A DNA stretch of 64,000 nt from Candidatus Bathyarchaeota archaeon (GTDB taxonomy: Archaea; Thermoproteota; Bathyarchaeia; Bathyarchaeales; Bathycorpusculaceae): positions 1-64,000 of the forward strand of contig JAOZHZ010000025.1 in assembly GCA_026014615.1 (NCBI GenBank), read 5' to 3'. Every line of letters starts with the position of its first letter. The stretch's first letter is position 1. A model generated the notes under the pieces. The model saw nothing but the letters and a program-made list of their open reading frames with translations. It did no database searches and had not been told where the DNA came from. The translations under genes were made by a program, and so were the position numbers. This document shows positions 60,733 through 64,000 of the stretch, piece by piece.

Positions 60733-61620
60733 ATGTTTAAACACTGTTACTTAACTAAACGTGTGCAGATGCAGTCGAAGTTAGTTAGGTTGCTGGGGTC
60801 TTCTGGGGCTTTTGGTCATTGTGGGTCAGGTGTTTCTGCAGGTGGGTTAGAGGATGTGGAAGTTTTGGTGGGTTTGGGTCTTACGGGTAGGCAGGCACGG
60901 GTCTATCTTGCATTGCTCAGGACAGGTGTCGCAAAAGCCAAGGCAATTGCTGCTCTTTCGTTGGTGAATCGTCAGGAGATTTATCGCATAATCGATAGCC
61001 TTCAGAAAATTGGTTTGGTGCAGAGAAACGTTACTGCCCCAACAACCTTTACAGCAACGCCCATAGCGGAGGGCACAAAATTGTTGCTTGCACAAAAAAC
61101 GAGTGAACTAAGCATTATGTGCCAAAAAGCAACGCAACTAACAAAAAAACTAAGCCAAGCCACCTGCAACCCTTATTCAGTTGCATCTGACCAAAAGCCT
61201 TGTTTGGGCACCGTGTCTGAAGGCGACCGCGGCAAAAAATACCGCCAAGCAATCGAAAACACAAAACACACCCTAGAAGCAGTCACCAGCTGGAAACGAT
61301 TCAAACAAACAACCACCCTCTTCGAAACCCAACTGCAAAACGCACTCCAAAACGGCGCAACCATCCACATAGCAACCCAAAAAACCCCAAACCAGCCCCT
61401 CCCAAAATGGATCACCCAAACCCAAAACAAAAAACCAACCCGCCTCCAACTAAAAACCCTCCCCAACCCAGCCACCGCCGCCATAACCATATTCGACCAC
61501 ACCCACGCAGCCATAACATTCAACCCAGACACACCACTCACCAAAGGACCTGACCTGTGGACCAACAACCCAACCTTGATTGCCCTAAGCAGAGCCTACT
61601 TCACCAACATCTGGACATAA
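60733..61620 (+). CDS. TrmB-family transcriptional regulator
   Basis: 295 residues. The N-terminal TrmB winged helix reads LVGLGLTGRQARVYLALLRT, GVAKAKAIAALSLVNRQEIY and IIDSLQKIGLVQRNV. A helix then leads to an effector-like domain (VTSWKRFKQTTTLFETQLQN, NPATAAITIFDHTHAAITF). The N-terminal 30 residues (VRLLGSSGAFGHCGSGVSAG) are atypical, and ATG 60733 is the only upstream ATG; a start nearer residue 40 is possible. The last about 370 bp of the coding strand are markedly C/A-rich and poor in G and T, like the start of rpoB. The targets are unknown. Confidence 0.8.
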   Translation: MFKHCYLTKRVQMQSKLVRLLGSSGAFGHCGSGVSAGGLEDVEVLVGLGLTGRQARVYLALLRTGVAKAKAIAALSLVNRQEIYRIIDSLQKIGLVQRNVTAPTTFTATPIAEGTKLLLAQKTSELSIMCQKATQLTKKLSQATCNPYSVASDQKPCLGTVSEGDRGKKYRQAIENTKHTLEAVTSWKRFKQTTTLFETQLQNALQNGATIHIATQKTPNQPLPKWITQTQNKKPTRLQLKTLPNPATAAITIFDHTHAAITFNPDTPLTKGPDLWTNNPTLIALSRAYFTNIWT

Positions 61621-61724
61621 ACAAAACCCAAGAAACCGTAAACTCCCACAGTAGCGTCTTCTCAACTTACTCTGTAGTTACCGCCAATTCCGTCTGAAAC
61701 TAATCAAACACAAATCCGGCATTT

Positions 61725-62588
61725 TCAAAAATTTTTGATCTTTCCTTTTGCGATCTGAGCAATCTTATTTGGGTCCAAGATTCCTTTCTCTGTTATGATT
61801 TTGGATATTAAATTTGAAGGGACGCGATCAAAACCTTTCTCTAAGTCACTTTTTTTGCCTAGATACTCCAAAGTGTTTACCTTGGCAGTTTCGCAGACGG
61901 CGTAGAAGGGTATGCCCACTTCGTTTGTCTCTAAAGCAACTTTATGTGATGGTGTTCCGTTTATGATTGAGCCGTCAGAAAGCAAGCTGTCAGCTCCTAC
62001 TAAAACATACTTTGCCCTTGGGATGTACCTGCCAATTTCTCCATCGGGGAATACCTCAACAGCAATGTTTAACGATTTGAGAGCCATCGCCAAAACTTGG
62101 CCGTACGCCATGCTATGATCTTCAGTTTCTGACTTTGCAACAAAAACCTTGAAGCACTTTTCCTGTTCTTTCGCCACTTTTAACGTCTCATAAACGGTTG
62201 AACTGTAACTGCAAGTGACCAGAGGGTCAAAATCAGAAATTATTGTGGCTCCCCACTCAGCAGTTTTCTTAACTGCACTCTTGGATTCTTCACACAACTC
62301 ATCTATCCTTGATACAGCAAACTTCCGAACAGACGACAAGTCCTGATCATCCAAAGCAACGACTTCGTAGACAATCTGCGCCACCAAATTCTGAATGGAC
62401 GCCATGTTAAGCTTTACTTCAAAAAGCCTTTCGCCAAGTATCTTAAAATCTTCTTTAAACTCTCTGCTGGTCTTGTTTTGGCTGTTTTGAGCAAACAATC
62501 TGAGGACATTTAAGGCTTTTCGGGCAAGTTGACTGGCCCCGCTTGTTCTGTCAAACTCGACCTCCCTAATTTTGTCAGAAAACTGCAT
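61725..62588 (-). CDS. aIF2B / eIF2B-like family protein
   Basis: About 287 residues from MQFSDKIREVEFDRTSGASQ. The helical N-domain is followed by the Rossmann-type domain with TIISDFDPLVTCSYSSTVYE, KVFVAKSETEDHSMAYGQVL, AKYVLVGADSLLSDGSIING and VGIPFYAVCETAKVNTLEYL, the diagnostic order of the eIF2B-alpha/ribose-1,5-bisphosphate isomerase/MtnA family. In archaea members act as sugar-phosphate isomerases (AMP salvage) or remain of unknown role; which applies is not decided here. ATG 62588 begins conserved sequence; GTG 62603 would add five residues. It is divergent from the propeller gene. Confidence 0.85.
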   Translation of the reverse strand: MQFSDKIREVEFDRTSGASQLARKALNVLRLFAQNSQNKTSREFKEDFKILGERLFEVKLNMASIQNLVAQIVYEVVALDDQDLSSVRKFAVSRIDELCEESKSAVKKTAEWGATIISDFDPLVTCSYSSTVYETLKVAKEQEKCFKVFVAKSETEDHSMAYGQVLAMALKSLNIAVEVFPDGEIGRYIPRAKYVLVGADSLLSDGSIINGTPSHKVALETNEVGIPFYAVCETAKVNTLEYLGKKSDLEKGFDRVPSNLISKIITEKGILDPNKIAQIAKGKIKNF

Positions 62589-62877
62589 ACCTACAAAAAA
62601 CACATCTTGGCTTAAAAAAATTAAACCTGCCGAGGGCGTCGCCTAAGGAAGAACTGAGATGCAATCTGGATTCGTTCTATAGACCTTTAACCATAGTGCC
62701 AGACATTGCAGAGCAACAGGCATTAAACAACCAGGCTCTCGATAGCAGAGCAAGAACCACAAACTACCTCGCTCTTTCTGCCCCTGTGTTTTTTGTCGGT
62801 CGGCAACCCGAATCGCAACACGATAAGTAGCGTCAACGGCAATACTGATTCCACAAAAATAGGAGAAAAAACAACAA

Positions 62878-64000
62878 ATGTCAATTGACAAAAACCTAAG
62901 AACAAAAAGAAACCAAACCGTAACTGTACTCGCTCTGATTCTGATTTTGGCTTTCTCAACTTTCGCGGCTTATAATCCCTTAGCCATGGCACATGACCCA
63001 CCATGGGAACTTGATACTTGGACGTACGTTGTTGTTTCACCAGACATAGTTGGAGTTGGTCAAACTACATGGGTGGTCTTTTGGTTAAACTATGTGCCAC
63101 CTACAGCAGTAGGCGCATCCGGCGACCGATGGTCCTTCAATGTGGAAGTCACCAAGCCAGACGGAACCACAGAGACAATAGGACCAGTTATCTCTGACCC
63201 AGTCGGAAACGGATACATCTCATACACACCTGACGCAGTCGGCACGTACCAATTCAAAGCAATCTTCCCAGGCTACACAATAACAAATGAAAACCCACAT
63301 CCATCCGGCACCACTGGCGTAGCATCCATCGGCGACATTTACAAGCCCAGCACAAGCGAAACGGTAGAGCTCAAAGTTCAGCAAGATCGAGTGGCTGACA
63401 TAGAAAACACCCCCCTTCCAACAGATTATTGGGAGCGCCCAATAGAAGGACAGAACAGAGACTGGTGGACAATTTCAGGAAACTGGTACGCACCTAACGG
63501 CTACAACCAAAGCCAAGGTTACTATTACAAAGGAGGCGGCTTCAACCCCTACACAACTGGACCCGGCAGTGCACATATTGTTTGGAAGCAGCCACTTGAA
63601 ATGTTCGGAGGCATAATCGGCGGTGACCAATCAATTGACGGAGGAGTCGGCAGCTACTACAACGGAATGTCATACGAGCAAGCATTTGCACCACCTGTGA
63701 TAATTCAAGGCAGACTCTATTACACAACGCCACCAAGCGCTAAACCAAACTACGGAACCCACTGCGTTGATATCCGCACGGGAGAAGAAATCTGGTACCA
63801 GAACATCACCATAAACTACGGTCAGGTTTACAACTACATATCGCCTAACCAATTCGGAGGCATACCGTACCTGTGGTCAACATCAGGAACCACCTACAGC
63901 CTTTACGATGCGTACACGGGCAACTGGATTCTGGACCTAGAAAATGCGACAACACGCGGAACCATTGAATTTGCAGAAGACGGAAGCATGCTTGCGTACT
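62878..64000 (+). CDS. Secreted propeller-type surface protein (cut by window edge)
   Basis: ATG 62878 follows AGGAGAAAAA, and the frame is open to the end of the window (374 codons). It starts with a signal peptide (hydrophobic VTVLALILILAFSTFAA) and MAHDPPWELDTWTYVVVSPD, directly comparable to the start of the gene at 25900 (AHDPPWEVPTWAF). Shared blocks include LPTDYWERPIEGQNRDWWTI, GPGSAHIVWKQPLEMFGG and the propeller strand YGTHCVDIRTGEEIWYQN. It is a second intact member of the same surface-protein family; the C-terminal anchor would lie outside. The 290-bp upstream spacer (62589-62877) shows no gene. Confidence 0.85.
   Translation, partial: MSIDKNLRTKRNQTVTVLALILILAFSTFAAYNPLAMAHDPPWELDTWTYVVVSPDIVGVGQTTWVVFWLNYVPPTAVGASGDRWSFNVEVTKPDGTTETIGPVISDPVGNGYISYTPDAVGTYQFKAIFPGYTITNENPHPSGTTGVASIGDIYKPSTSETVELKVQQDRVADIENTPLPTDYWERPIEGQNRDWWTISGNWYAPNGYNQSQGYYYKGGGFNPYTTGPGSAHIVWKQPLEMFGGIIGGDQSIDGGVGSYYNGMSYEQAFAPPVIIQGRLYYTTPPSAKPNYGTHCVDIRTGEEIWYQNITINYGQVYNYISPNQFGGIPYLWSTSGTTYSLYDAYTGNWILDLENATTRGTIEFAEDGSMLAY

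Noticed and set aside
62643-63040. Minus-strand frames of 82 and 105 codons overlapping the start of the propeller gene at 62878
   Set aside because: The plus-strand frame has a ribosome binding site, signal peptide and clear homology to the gene at 25900.

Overview
This window is chromosomal DNA from an archaeon of the TACK/Thaumarchaeota-related part of the tree, most plausibly a bathyarchaeial lineage. That placement is inferred from gene content; no rRNA is present. The evidence is an operon for archaeal RNA polymerase subunits B and A (A'/A'' unsplit, as in Thaumarchaeota-related groups) followed by ribosomal protein L30e and archaeal NusA. Further support comes from PadR and TrmB regulators, a UbiA prenyltransferase, AT-rich TATA-type promoters, and large secreted beta-propeller proteins with a C-terminal membrane anchor.

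Layout. 0-5 kb: the start of a secreted protein on the minus strand, then a surface-polysaccharide group (GT14-like glycosyltransferase, RfbH-like sugar dehydrase, flippase). 5-7 kb: a MiaB-like radical SAM methylthiotransferase and a winged-helix protein. 7.6-9.5 kb: a sparsely distributed pair, DUF5131 (Gp37/Gp68-like, three-Cys motif) plus TcmP. 10.5-18.5 kb: rpoB-rpoA-rpl30e-nusA. 18.6-23.5 kb, minus strand: an MFS transporter and an operon of a short SMC-like ATPase with kleisin-like and KITE-like partners; the SMC frame is interrupted by one amber codon. 23.7-30.8 kb: a membrane protein with its winged-helix partner, a decayed and an intact propeller protein, divergent PadR regulators and a UbiA prenyltransferase. 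31.5-34.7 kb: two tandem paralogous radical SAM enzymes.

35-48 kb is accessory. It holds three separate two-gene operons of a helix-turn-helix regulator followed by a nucleotidyltransferase (the last is AbiEi/AbiEii with an extra nuclease-like N-terminus). Long palindromes lie upstream of each. Around them are decayed genes (MATE transporter, a coiled-coil protein in two damaged copies, a winged-helix fragment), a 260-bp dispersed repeat, a tRNA 3'-end fragment and a stand-alone aRF1 C-terminal domain, together with a hemerythrin-like protein and a B12-type radical SAM enzyme.

48.6-60.4 kb is a complete type I-B CRISPR-Cas locus in the unusual order cas6-cas1-cas2-cas4-cas8b-cas7-cas5-cas3. 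A leader and 44 repeats of 37 nt follow, with several repeated spacers. The window ends with an AbrB-like small protein, a TrmB-type regulator, an aIF2B-family protein and the start of a second intact propeller protein.

Themes. A dispersed repeat unit of about 60 bp occurs in three places, and two of these sit upstream of an intact and a decayed copy of the same winged-helix gene. Several genes carry single stops or frameshifts. The most unusual items are the amber-interrupted SMC operon, the three regulator/nucleotidyltransferase modules with matching operators, the nuclease-AbiEi fusion and the TcmP/DUF5131 pair.
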